Source: Planctomyces sp. SH-PL62 (GTDB taxonomy: Bacteria; Planctomycetota; Planctomycetia; Isosphaerales; Isosphaeraceae). From it: a stretch of 64,000 nucleotides of DNA. Shown piece by piece: positions 18,157-28,300 of the stretch. The DNA lies in NCBI RefSeq assembly GCF_001610895.1, contig NZ_CP011273.1, positions 3,906,001 through 3,970,000 on the forward strand. Reading direction: 5' to 3'. The first letter of the stretch is position 1. Every line of letters starts with the position of its first letter. The translations under genes were made by a program, and so were the position numbers. A model generated the notes under the pieces. It searched no databases and had not been told where the DNA came from. It saw nothing but the letters and a program-made list of their open reading frames with translations.

Positions 18157-18226
18157 TCGGCGGCCCCCACGAACGCGAGATTCCCACGGGCCCGGGGCCG
18201 TCCCGGGCCGGACGCGAAGGCCGGAG

Positions 18227-19906
18227 ATGGATGCGAACATGACGACCTCTCCCCGAAACACGATCCTCGACCCCCGGGGCGCCCCCCCGAGGCGCGGGTT
18301 CACGCTGATCGAGCTGATCGTCGTGATGACGATCATCGGGATCATCGTCACGCTCATCCTGATCGCCTCTCGCGACGGCATCCGCCAGGCCGAGGTCCGG
18401 GCCACCCAGGCCCTGATCCTCAAGCTGGAGTCGGGCCTCAACGACCGGCTCGACGCCCTCATGCAGCTCCGCCCCGACCCCAACTTCACCCACGGCTACC
18501 TGGCGGGGGTCTACCCCACGGGGGGCGGCAACGAGGCCGACGGCGCCCCTTACATGACCCCCCCCGCGCTCTTGCCCACCGGCTATCCCGACACCAAGGT
18601 CCGCACCACCGGGCGGGCCCTGGCATTCGCCGTGGCCGACTATCTCAAGAGCGAGATGCCCGACGTCTTCGTCATCCAGCACGGGCTCTCGGGCACGCCC
18701 GGAAGCCAGGACTACCCGATCAACTTCGCCGCCCAGCCGTTCCCGGGGACCGCCATCAACGCCCAGGGGAATTACGTCCTCCCGCTGGGGCACGCGGTGC
18801 AGGGGCCTCGCGGCGTCGACGCCGTGACGAACTGGGCCACCGGTTACGGCGACGGCAACATCAGCACCGGCATCTTCTACTCGTCGAACCCCCAGCTCGG
18901 GCTGACCGGCCGGGGGATCTACGGCGCCTCGTATTCGGTGGCGGCGGGGATCTACAAGAACCTCGGCTATCTGCCGGCCGGCTACGACATGGTCGACAAC
19001 AACAACAACGGGCTGATCGACGAGTGGAGCGAGGGGGTCGACGGCACGAACGAGGCCGACGTCCTCGCCCGGCTTGGTCAGCACACGCACGAGACGGCGC
19101 GGTCGGAGATGCTCTACGCGTTGCTGGTCGAGGGGCAGGGGCCCCTGGGCTCGATCTTCAACGCCGACGACTTCAGCGACCGCGAGGTCCGCGACACCGA
19201 CAACGACGGGCTCCCCGAGTTCGTCGACGCCTGGGGCAAGCCGCTCCAGTTCTTCCGCTGGCCCATGCTCTACCACTCCGACACCCAGCGCGGGCAGAAC
19301 ATCGGCCCCGACCTGACCGACGCGGCCGCCCCGCTCCGACTGCTCCGCCCGTACGACTCGATCTACCAGGCCCGCGAGCAGAACCCGCTCGACCCCAACC
19401 AGACCCTCATGGCGCCCGATTGGTGGCTGGAGTCGGAGAACGTCTCCCCCTTCGCCGCCGGACCGGGGACCCCGATCAATTCCAGCGGCGGGGTGGTCGC
19501 CTTCGAGACCTACTTCCACCGACTTACCGAGCCGATGCAATACACCACGGCGTCCACCGACGCGGCGAAATACTGGGATCGGGGCGGCTACACCGGCCTG
19601 GGCTACCGGCGGGCCTTCTTCAGCAAGCCGTTGATCCTCTCGGGGGGGCCCGACCAGCGGCCGGGGGTGGCGATGTTCCCCAATCCCTTGTCGCTGGGGA
19701 CGATCGACACGGCCGTCGCCGGCCTGATCTCGTTCGAGAACAACGCCATGCCATTCGACCCGAACGAGGTCGGACTCACGCCGAGCGGCGTGATCCCGGC
19801 GGCGAAGTTCGAGATGCTGGGCAACCCGAAGTCGTTCGAGCTCTGGGACGCCGGCCAGGACGACGTCACCAACCACAACGTCAACCTCGTCGGATCGGGA
19901 GGCTGA
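18227..19906 (+). CDS. large prepilin-type protein with Ca-loop-like motifs
   Basis: 559 residues. The prepilin site is Gly24|Phe25 with Glu29 at +5 (GFTLIELIVV). The globular part is unrelated to any standard pseudopilin I can name and contains two acidic loops of the DxDxDG type: DNNNNGLIDE at 257-266 and DTDNDGLPEFVD at 323-334, which look like EF-hand or thrombospondin type 3 calcium sites. ATG 18227 and ATG 18239 are both possible starts, since GGAG at 18223 serves either. Four bases separate its stop from the next ATG, so the genes are co-translated. It is probably a minor pseudopilin. Confidence 0.85.
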   Translation: MDANMTTSPRNTILDPRGAPPRRGFTLIELIVVMTIIGIIVTLILIASRDGIRQAEVRATQALILKLESGLNDRLDALMQLRPDPNFTHGYLAGVYPTGGGNEADGAPYMTPPALLPTGYPDTKVRTTGRALAFAVADYLKSEMPDVFVIQHGLSGTPGSQDYPINFAAQPFPGTAINAQGNYVLPLGHAVQGPRGVDAVTNWATGYGDGNISTGIFYSSNPQLGLTGRGIYGASYSVAAGIYKNLGYLPAGYDMVDNNNNGLIDEWSEGVDGTNEADVLARLGQHTHETARSEMLYALLVEGQGPLGSIFNADDFSDREVRDTDNDGLPEFVDAWGKPLQFFRWPMLYHSDTQRGQNIGPDLTDAAAPLRLLRPYDSIYQAREQNPLDPNQTLMAPDWWLESENVSPFAAGPGTPINSSGGVVAFETYFHRLTEPMQYTTASTDAAKYWDRGGYTGLGYRRAFFSKPLILSGGPDQRPGVAMFPNPLSLGTIDTAVAGLISFENNAMPFDPNEVGLTPSGVIPAAKFEMLGNPKSFELWDAGQDDVTNHNVNLVGSGG

Positions 19907-19910
19907 GACC

Positions 19911-21392
19911 ATGAAGCGCCTTACGCCGCCGCGATCCGCCGGACGCCCGCTTCGCGGCTTCACCCTGGTGGAACTGCTGGTCGTGCTGCTGATCGTCGGC
20001 ATCATCGCCGCCGTGGCCTTGCCCGTGGTCATCCCGGCGATCAGCCACCGCCAGGTCAGCGAGTCGGCCCGGATCGTCCAGGGGGGCCTGATCGCCGCCC
20101 GCGACGCCGCCCTGCGGACGAACACGCCCCACGGCATCCGCTTCCTCCCCGATTCGACCTATAACGGGATCGATCCGAACGAGCCCAATCCACTCCTTCG
20201 AGGGCAGATCAACCCCTTCCGCACCCTGGCCTCGAATCGGTTCATCCCAATCGAGCAGCCGCCGGGATACTCGGAGGGGAAGGTCTTCCTGAACACCACA
20301 ACGAGGGCCTTCAACCTCCAGTTCGACAACGCTCCCTCCCTGACGGGGCCGGGGGGCCTGCCCAGTGCCGCGGTCTATGACTCCGGCCGGCTGTTGATGA
20401 TCATCCAGTCGAGGTTTCGGACGGTCTACGACAGCTCGGGGAATCCGCTCTACCCCCTCGAATCGCCGACTTCGTGGTTCTGGAACGTCCGCAAGGGGGA
20501 CAAGATCCAGGTCAACAATACCGGGCCGTTCTTCACCGTCGTCGGCCCGATGGACTTCGACAACCCGGAGAAGTTCGTCAACGTGGATCCGGCGGCACCG
20601 GCGCTCTGGTTCAACCATCCGGTCAGCGGGTCGAAGTATTACCCCGAGTTCCTCTTCGTCGTCAACGGTGAGGACGATGACAAGGACGGGTACATCGACA
20701 ATGGCTACGACGGGCTCGACAACAACCTGATCAACGGCATCGACGACCTCGGCGAATGGTCGGAGGCGGAAAAATGGCCGGCCGCTTTCATGACCGCTAG
20801 CCCGAGCGTGGTGGGCCAAGCGTTCAACGGCGTCCCCTACACGATCATCCGTCGGCCGGTGCCGTCGCCGGGGGCGCGGGAGACGGTGCTGCCGTCGAAC
20901 GTGGTGGTGGACTTGACCACGTCGTTCCTGACGGCCGAGCGGTCGCGGCTGCCGGTCGATCCCTACTCCGGGAACGTGGACATCCTGCTCGACCCCAGCG
21001 GCCGGGTGGTGCCGTCGACCCAGTATTCGAGCCCCGCGTCGTTCGGGATGGCCTCGTCGTTCTATCACATCTGGCTGGCGGAGCGGAGCGACCTGGCGGA
21101 GGTGCAGACGACGGGGACGGCGCCCAACGTGACCGCCGTGCCGTTGATCTCGGGGAGGGACTTTCTCTTGCCGATGCCGCTGGGCCAGAACTTCGGGGCC
21201 TCTCCCAACGCCTACGACGCGTTGGTGGACGCGAATCCCACGCTCCCGTACCTGAAGGGGGAGATGCGGCTGCTGACGCTGTTCACCCGGACCGGGAACC
21301 TCATGACGACCGACCGCCCCGTGTTCGACGTGACCACGGTGGAACGGCCCTACCACGCTCCGCAGCTCGGCGAACAGGGAGACACGCCATGA
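19911..21392 (+). CDS. large prepilin-type protein, GspH-like N-terminus
   Basis: 493 residues. The cleavage site is Gly16|Phe17, Glu21 at +5 (GFTLVELLVVLLIVG). After the helix, ISHRQVSESARIVQGGLIAARDAALRT is like the GspH/FimT region. An acidic cluster DDDKDGYIDNGYDGLDNN at 255-272 suggests a calcium loop. GspH proteins are usually 150-190 residues, so this one is much extended. GGAGG lies just before the start, and its last four bases (ATGA) overlap the next gene. It would sit in or near the tip of the pseudopilus. Confidence 0.86.
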   Translation: MKRLTPPRSAGRPLRGFTLVELLVVLLIVGIIAAVALPVVIPAISHRQVSESARIVQGGLIAARDAALRTNTPHGIRFLPDSTYNGIDPNEPNPLLRGQINPFRTLASNRFIPIEQPPGYSEGKVFLNTTTRAFNLQFDNAPSLTGPGGLPSAAVYDSGRLLMIIQSRFRTVYDSSGNPLYPLESPTSWFWNVRKGDKIQVNNTGPFFTVVGPMDFDNPEKFVNVDPAAPALWFNHPVSGSKYYPEFLFVVNGEDDDKDGYIDNGYDGLDNNLINGIDDLGEWSEAEKWPAAFMTASPSVVGQAFNGVPYTIIRRPVPSPGARETVLPSNVVVDLTTSFLTAERSRLPVDPYSGNVDILLDPSGRVVPSTQYSSPASFGMASSFYHIWLAERSDLAEVQTTGTAPNVTAVPLISGRDFLLPMPLGQNFGASPNAYDALVDANPTLPYLKGEMRLLTLFTRTGNLMTTDRPVFDVTTVERPYHAPQLGEQGDTP

Positions 21393-22837
21393 TCCGACCC
21401 GGCGACCACTCCGACCGGCCGGGCCGTTCCGGCATCACGCTGACGGAAGTCCTGATCGGGATCATGATCCTCGGGGTCGGCCTGATCTCGATCGCGACCC
21501 TGTTCCCGATCGGCATCATGCGTCTGCGCGAGGCCCAGCGGCAGTCGCGCTCGGCGCTCCTGTTCGAGTCGGCCGCCGCCGACATGGCCGCGCGGAACCT
21601 CGTCAGCGCCGATTCGTTCGTCTACGCCGACTTGCTGAACATCTATGCGAGCGGCGCGTCGTGGTATCCCTGCCAGGTGAACCCGAGGACGCCCGACGGC
21701 CTGTTCAACCCCCTGCTGCAAGACGCCGCGTCCTACGGAGGCGACGTCTACACCGGCGTCGCCCCGACCGACCTGGTCGGGCTCGACACGACCAACCCGA
21801 TTTTCCACGTGCGCGGCAGCTCCGGGCTCCCGTTCGCCTACGACCCGCTCTGGCGATACAAGATGACCATGTATCCCCACGACGCCGCCGGCCTGGGCAG
21901 CGTGTCCGAGGGCCGCTTCGGTTCGGGGATCGGCTTCATCCGCGACGACCCGGGCGGCGGGGCCCCCAGCGCCCACGGGCTCCAGCGGCTCACGAACTTC
22001 AACGGCCGGGTCAAGAGCAGCTACACCAGCGGCGGCGTCGCCTACCCCATCTACTTCATGCAGACGACGAACACCATCCCGTCGATCTTCGTCTCGCCCG
22101 AGGACGTGGTCTGGAACGAGATCAACAATCCGACGAACAAGAGCCCGGTCCTCCCCGACCGGACGATCAGCGGCAATGGCGAATCCGTGAACGACTGGCG
22201 GTTCTCCTGGCTGTTCACCGGCCGGTTGACCAGCTCCAGCAACGCGGCGACCTTCGACGGCGACCTGGTGATCTACGAGAACCGCTCGTTCGACCTGGAG
22301 TTGATGAAGAGCCCCCTCGACGGCACCACCGACGTCTACAAGCCGGCCGACGAGACGGTCGTGGAGGCCGTGTACGGCTACAGCACGAAGGTGAGCGTCG
22401 TCGCCGGCAACACCGTCGGCTACGGCACGGCGTCCGACCGCACGGTGCTCCTGCGCTGGCCTGCCGCGATGGCCGACCCGGTCGTCAAGAACGGGGACTG
22501 GATCTGCGACGTGACCTATGAGCGCCAGCAACTCGTCGCCTTCGACCCGAGCTCCGGCGGCGGCCGATTCGTGGGCGTCCCCAACCCGCTCAACGGCGGC
22601 AAGTGGGACAACATGCCGGCGCAGCGGGCGTTCTGGTATCAGGTCGTCAAGCACTCGCCGGCCGTGACGGACGCGCAGCTCGGCGCCGCCTATCGCAGCA
22701 TGGTGGTGCAGGTCAACTCGACGCTACGCGCCCGGACGCCGCTGGTCCAGTCGTCCGGCGAGCCGGCGGTCGTGAACGCGGCCCTGATCGCGCCCCACGT
22801 CGTCAACGTGATCCCCCAGACCATCGTCATCCATTAA
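21389..22837 (+). CDS. large prepilin-type protein, GspI/PilV-like N-terminus
   Basis: 482 residues. The prepilin site is Gly15|Ile16 with Glu20 at +5 (GITLTEVLIGIMILGVG), and the helix ends with FPIGIMRLREAQ. The ITLTEVLIG form is closest to PilV/GspI minor pilins. The remaining 420 residues form a beta-rich globular region with no recognised domain. It overlaps the previous gene by four bases, so translation is coupled. As with its neighbours, size is two to three times the family norm. Confidence 0.86.
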   Translation: MIRPGDHSDRPGRSGITLTEVLIGIMILGVGLISIATLFPIGIMRLREAQRQSRSALLFESAAADMAARNLVSADSFVYADLLNIYASGASWYPCQVNPRTPDGLFNPLLQDAASYGGDVYTGVAPTDLVGLDTTNPIFHVRGSSGLPFAYDPLWRYKMTMYPHDAAGLGSVSEGRFGSGIGFIRDDPGGGAPSAHGLQRLTNFNGRVKSSYTSGGVAYPIYFMQTTNTIPSIFVSPEDVVWNEINNPTNKSPVLPDRTISGNGESVNDWRFSWLFTGRLTSSSNAATFDGDLVIYENRSFDLELMKSPLDGTTDVYKPADETVVEAVYGYSTKVSVVAGNTVGYGTASDRTVLLRWPAAMADPVVKNGDWICDVTYERQQLVAFDPSSGGGRFVGVPNPLNGGKWDNMPAQRAFWYQVVKHSPAVTDAQLGAAYRSMVVQVNSTLRARTPLVQSSGEPAVVNAALIAPHVVNVIPQTIVIH

Positions 22838-22973
22838 TGAACTGACGTGACCTCGATCGAGTCCCGTCGCGCGGGGCTCGGCCGTCGCATCGCCGCGATC
22901 GTTCGACCCGCTCCCCGCCCGCCGCGCCGTCCCTTTCGGGGCCGGGCGGGCCTTCCCGTGCAGGGGCCCAGTC

Positions 22974-25271
22974 GTGAAGCTCTACCGCCGCATGAACACG
23001 AAACTCCGCCGCCGCCGACGAGGCGTGACGCTCGTCGAGATGCTGGTCACGCTGGCCGTGCTCCTGCTCATGATGGCGCTCGTCGTCCAGATCTTCCAGG
23101 CGGCGACCGGCTCCATGAACGCCGCGCAGGTCTACCAGCGGCTCGACGACGACCTGCGGCGGGTCGACTCCACGCTCCGCTCCGACCTCGCCGGGGTCAC
23201 CGCCAAGCTCACTCCCCCGAACGACCCGAAGGACAATCGGGGCTACCTCGAATACGGCGAGAACGAGTACGCCGACAACGACGGCGAGGACGTCGACGAC
23301 TACATCCGATTCACCGCTAAGGCCCCCGCCGGCCGCCCCTTCACCGGCCGCATGTGGACCAAGCCGGCCAACGTGCTGGACGGGACGGGCGCGTCGGTGC
23401 CGATGTATTCGGATCTGCTGTCCGTCGATGCGCGCAAGGAGTCCCAACCTGTCACGGTCACCAGCGAGTATGCGGAGATCATCTACTTCCTCCGCAACGG
23501 CAACCTCTACCGCCGCGTGCTGCTGGTCGCCCCGGAGTTGCAGTCGAGGATCGTGAACAGCTACTCGGACACCACGGTCGCGAACACCAACCTGGGCTAT
23601 TTCCCCATGTCGCCGGGCGGCGCGCCGACGTTCGCCTGGGGCTTCTTCCCCAATCCCCTGGGGGCCCTGAAGGTGAGCTGGCAGGGGGTGAACGACCTCT
23701 CGGCCCGGCCTGCGGCCCGGGGCCTGGCGTCCGACACCGGCGCCAACAACTCCGTGGTCCTGAACACGCTCGCCGACCTAACCGACCGCCACAACCGCTT
23801 CGCCATGCCGCGGTTCTCCGACGACTTCATCCTCGCCAACGGCGCGGCCGGGCCGGACGGCATCCCCGACGACGCCAACGGCGACAACGTGCCGGACTGG
23901 TACCCCACGCTCTATCCGAACGTCATCGACGATTCGATCGCCGGAGGCGTGACGACGCGGGGGCTCTGGAACGTCCAGGACCCGAGCAACGCGATCACCG
24001 GCAACGGCAACCTGTTCCCCCGGCGCGCCAGCCTGGGGTTCCCGTTCGTCTTCCGGGGCGCCTATTCGCAGGCCCAGGCCCTGAACAATTACGCCTTCGG
24101 CTGGATCCACGCGCCCGCCCCCTTCGCCACCACCGGCGTCGGGGCGTCGCCTCCGATCTACCAGTTCGACCTCGATCCGGTCAACTATCTGAGATATCTG
24201 AACCACAACCCGCTGGACCTCGGCGACAACCTCCCGGCGCCGAACACTTCCAGAGGCAACTGGCAGAACCTTCAGTCGCTCTGGCAGTTCCCGACGTGGC
24301 GCGAGACCCTGGCGCCGGAGTGGAACGACCCGACCTTCCGGATCAATCAACCGGCCGTCGGCCATGCGTTCCCCAACGGCCTCGCGCCGCTCGATCCCGC
24401 CTCCGAGGTCGCTTTCGGCCACGTCGACCGGTCGTCCGCCCGCCGCGCGACGCTCCTGCCCCCCCTGACGGCCGACTGGCGCGGCGGGCGCAAGGCTCAG
24501 CCCTACACCGACGGCACGGGCTCGGACACCGGTTTCTTCAGCGGGGACCCGACGGACCCCCTGTGGGCGGGCTACAGCTGGGAGGACGACCTGATCCTGA
24601 CCAACGTCCGCAGCTTCGACATCAAGGCGTTCGACCCGGCCCTGGCCGACTACGCCGACCTCGGCTGGGGCGACGACTGGCGGGTCACGGACGGCCCGAA
24701 TCGACTCCCCGGCGCGCGGGCGGTCGAAGGGGCCACCAGCATCGGGGAATTTAAGTATCTAGGAACCAACAACATACTCCCCTATCTCCGGGGCAACATC
24801 GACGCCGTCCGCCGCGCGTTCCCGATCTTCACCAGCCCCATCGCCTACGCCTTCATCAAGGGCTCGGCGTACAACGCGGTGGAGCAGACGTTCGCCCACG
24901 AGGGCCGGATGCCGCCGCTGGTGAACGACTGGCGGTTCGACGCCCAGTACGGGGCCGCCGCCGCGGGCACCTACGACGCCGCCGTCTACCCGAACTACGA
25001 CGGCAACATCGGCGACGACTCGCCCGGCGTGGCCCGGCTGCGGCGGGTCTGGGACTCCTGGTCGACGACCTACAGCAAGGCGCCGGCGACCGGCGTGCGG
25101 AGCGACGGGTTCCCGTACGGCCCGCCGTTCACGCCGCCGATCTACCCCTCGTATCCGCCGCCGTACCCGGCTCCGCTGCGGGGGGTCCAGATCCAGATCC
25201 GGGTGACCGACCCGACCAATCAACGCATCAAGGTTCTCACGATTCGTCAGGATTTCACGGATAAGCTCTGA
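22974..25271 (+). CDS. very large prepilin-type protein, GspJ-like
   Basis: 765 residues. Prepilin site Gly17|Val18, Glu22 at +5 (GVTLVEMLVTLAVL), after an unusually basic leader (RRRRR). The stretch following the helix (MNAAQVYQRLDDDLRRVDSTLRSDLAG, then EIIYFLRNGNLYRRVLL) resembles GspJ, normally about 200 residues. A DDANGDNVPD loop at 299-308 is a possible calcium site. GTG 22974 has AGGGG seven bases upstream; ATG 22992 is the alternative. A Pro/Tyr-rich stretch lies near the C-terminus. The gene is 136 bases from the previous one. Confidence 0.86.
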   Translation: MKLYRRMNTKLRRRRRGVTLVEMLVTLAVLLLMMALVVQIFQAATGSMNAAQVYQRLDDDLRRVDSTLRSDLAGVTAKLTPPNDPKDNRGYLEYGENEYADNDGEDVDDYIRFTAKAPAGRPFTGRMWTKPANVLDGTGASVPMYSDLLSVDARKESQPVTVTSEYAEIIYFLRNGNLYRRVLLVAPELQSRIVNSYSDTTVANTNLGYFPMSPGGAPTFAWGFFPNPLGALKVSWQGVNDLSARPAARGLASDTGANNSVVLNTLADLTDRHNRFAMPRFSDDFILANGAAGPDGIPDDANGDNVPDWYPTLYPNVIDDSIAGGVTTRGLWNVQDPSNAITGNGNLFPRRASLGFPFVFRGAYSQAQALNNYAFGWIHAPAPFATTGVGASPPIYQFDLDPVNYLRYLNHNPLDLGDNLPAPNTSRGNWQNLQSLWQFPTWRETLAPEWNDPTFRINQPAVGHAFPNGLAPLDPASEVAFGHVDRSSARRATLLPPLTADWRGGRKAQPYTDGTGSDTGFFSGDPTDPLWAGYSWEDDLILTNVRSFDIKAFDPALADYADLGWGDDWRVTDGPNRLPGARAVEGATSIGEFKYLGTNNILPYLRGNIDAVRRAFPIFTSPIAYAFIKGSAYNAVEQTFAHEGRMPPLVNDWRFDAQYGAAAAGTYDAAVYPNYDGNIGDDSPGVARLRRVWDSWSTTYSKAPATGVRSDGFPYGPPFTPPIYPSYPPPYPAPLRGVQIQIRVTDPTNQRIKVLTIRQDFTDKL

Positions 25272-25382
25272 CGACGACGAAGAAATTCGGAACGCGCGGA
25301 CGCCCGACGGCGTCGAAACCAGGCCGGGCGGGGCGACGGACGCCGACGACACGAGACGAGACGAGGAAGCAGGGGGACGACC

Positions 25383-28300
25383 ATGACGACCAGTGCGTAT
25401 CGGAATCGACGTCGCGAGCGGCGGGGGGTCATCCTGATCCTCGTCCTCGGCGTGCTGGGGCTGATGGCGGTGATCGGCGTGACGTTCGCCACGTTCACCG
25501 GGCAGTCGCGGATCGCCAGCCGGAGCTTCGCCCAGTCGAAGATCCAGCCCCAGAGCGAGCAGCTCATGGAGTTCGCCCTGTCGCAGCTGATCAGCGACAC
25601 CAACGACGTCCGCTCGGCCATCCGGGGTCACAGCCTGGCCCGCGATATGTTCGGCAACGACGCCGGCAAGAACGGCTATCTCGACGCCCGCCCCGACGGC
25701 GCCCGGACGGCCCCCGGCAACAACTCGTTCTTCTACGTCACCCGGATCGTGGCGGGGGCGCTGCCCGGCCAGTACATCCTGAACACGAACATCCCCGAAG
25801 GCGACCCGCTGTTCTACGGGTACAACTTCCTGCGGTGGACGATCCGGGTCGGCTACGTGGGGAGCCCGCCCCCCACCGGCGTCACCGGCGCGATCAACCA
25901 GACCTTCGAGGTGGTCGGCGACGGCGGCTTCGTCGCGGGCTCGACGAACCCCCGCCAGCTGACGGTCGTGATCGCGCCGACGGACGTGAGCACGAATCTG
26001 AGGAATCTCAACAACATCTCGACGACGTTCCCGACGGGGACCAACACGGTCACCCCGGCGAGCCGGCTCGTGCCGAACCTGAACGCCACGTTCTCCACCC
26101 AGTTCCGGTTCATCCTCGACGGCCGCTGGCTCCACGCCTTCAACGGCCCCGGCAAGTCCACGAAGGCGAAGTACGCCAACTTCCGGTACAACCTGGACAT
26201 GCCCGGGGCCGTGGGGATGGACGAGGACTACGACGCCGTCGACCTGGAGAACTGGTTCCTGGCCATGCAAAGCGCGGACGGCCAGGTCATCATCCCGTCG
26301 TTCCACCGTCCGGCCAACCTCCGCTACGAGCCGGGCGTCCTCAACGATTGGGAAGACCTCCCCGCCGACACCGCGGTCGTCCGTCGCGAAAAGATCTCAC
26401 GGCTCCTCCGCCCCCGACAGGCCGACGGCCACGACCCCGTGGCGTTCCCCGATCTGATCCCCGACGCGACCACCGGCCAGATCACCTTCGACGTCGACAA
26501 CGACGGCGACGGGGTCTCGGACTCGGTCTGGGTGGACCTCGGCTACCCCGCCCGCCGCAACGCCCAGGGGACCCTGTACAAGCCCCTCTTCGCCTTCATG
26601 GTCGTCGGCCTCAACGGCCGGATCCCGCTCAACACCGCCGGCAACCTGGCGGGACGAGGGACCGGCGAGGAGTCCAACGCCACCCACGCCTCCCACCTCG
26701 GCAACTCGGTCAGCGAGATCGACCCGACGTACGGCCTGCAGAACGCGCTCTACCCCGGCTACGGGCAGGCCGATTCCTCGACTCTCGACGTCCGATTGAC
26801 CCAGCTCCGGAACATCCTGGCCGGCACCCGGCCCCAGGCTGACCCGAAGAAACCCGACATGACGGGTCAGGTCAACGGCGATGTCAACCTTGTCCAGATG
26901 GGCTGGCAGGACACCGCGCAAACCATTCCGATCTACACTTCGATGCCCAACGGCATCACCGACGTGGGGGACGTGGACTCCGCCGGAAACACGCCGCCGA
27001 CCGCCCCGGTCGTCCGCAAGACCAACCCGGTGGCCGGCCGCTGGGGCGAGCCTGAATCGGTCCCCGGCGGTCAATACACCCCCCTGGGCACGAACTACAG
27101 CAACGAGGTCCGTCCGGGCTACTCGATCAGCATCTACGACTATTTCGGCGGCGGCGGCGTGCCGGCCGACGCGGCCGACGACGACTTCAACTCGTTCGAC
27201 GTGTATCCGACCGCGTCGATCACTCCCCCCCGCGTCGGCGAAATCAACGACGCGGACTTCTACGACCCCGCCGGCGCCCTGCTGCTCCCCGTCGAGCGGA
27301 TGCGCCGCTTCCTGACGCCGGTCGACCTGAACGGCTCGGGCTCGGTGAGCCGCTGGAACTCCCGCGGCGGCGCGAGGAGCGGGGCTGACTACTGGGGACG
27401 CGTCGAGTACCGCGGCTACTATCGCCCCCCCGGCCTGCCGGGGCTGATCGACCCCGCCAACGGCCAGATCCTGTACCCGTGGGCGAGCGGCGACACCTAC
27501 CCGAACGCCATGCCCAGCAGTGCGAACGTCACGAACAGGCTCGCGCATAACAACAACATCCTCCACGGCTACGAGTCGTTCCTGAACCCGAACGCCCGCG
27601 GCGCCCCCCAGCGTGCCGGCGGCATCCTGGCCTACCAGGACTCGACCGCCACGCCCCCGCTGGCGATCGGCGCGCCGACGAAGATGCCGACCTACAACGG
27701 CGAGATCAACTCGGGGCTCCAGTACACCTATAACGACGTCGACGAAACCGGGACCCCGATCTCCGTCACCGTCAACAGCCGGTCCGACGGCCTGAACGAG
27801 GCCGACGAGCTGAACCTCTACAACCCGAACCCGAACCTCGACTCGCCGTTCAGCCACGCGGACCTGGAATGGCTCTACCGCCGCCAGGACGCCGACGGCG
27901 CCTCGCTGGGGAGCCGGCTCGCCTCCCTGGCCCCGATCAGCTTCCTGAACGACCAGGACGGCCTGCGTCGGCGGCGGCTCTACGCGATCGAGTCGTGGGA
28001 GAGCAACGCCTACGCCTGGGCCAACGACAACCCCGTCGACGCCTTGAACAACCCCCTCTTCCCGTCGAACAGCCGGTTCGCCTCCGGGGCCAACGCCAAC
28101 ATGGCGAACATCTCGGCGACGACCTCCACGCCGGCCCTGGCCCAGCGCGGGCGGAAGATCAACCTGAACATGCCGCTGCCGGTCTCGAACGACCCCAACG
28201 AGCCGATCCGCCGCAAGTGGATCACCGACGCCTACCAGTTGATGAAGACCGTGCTGCCGCCGCGGGCCGTCGACACGCCCGAGGAGCTGGCGCAGCTCGG

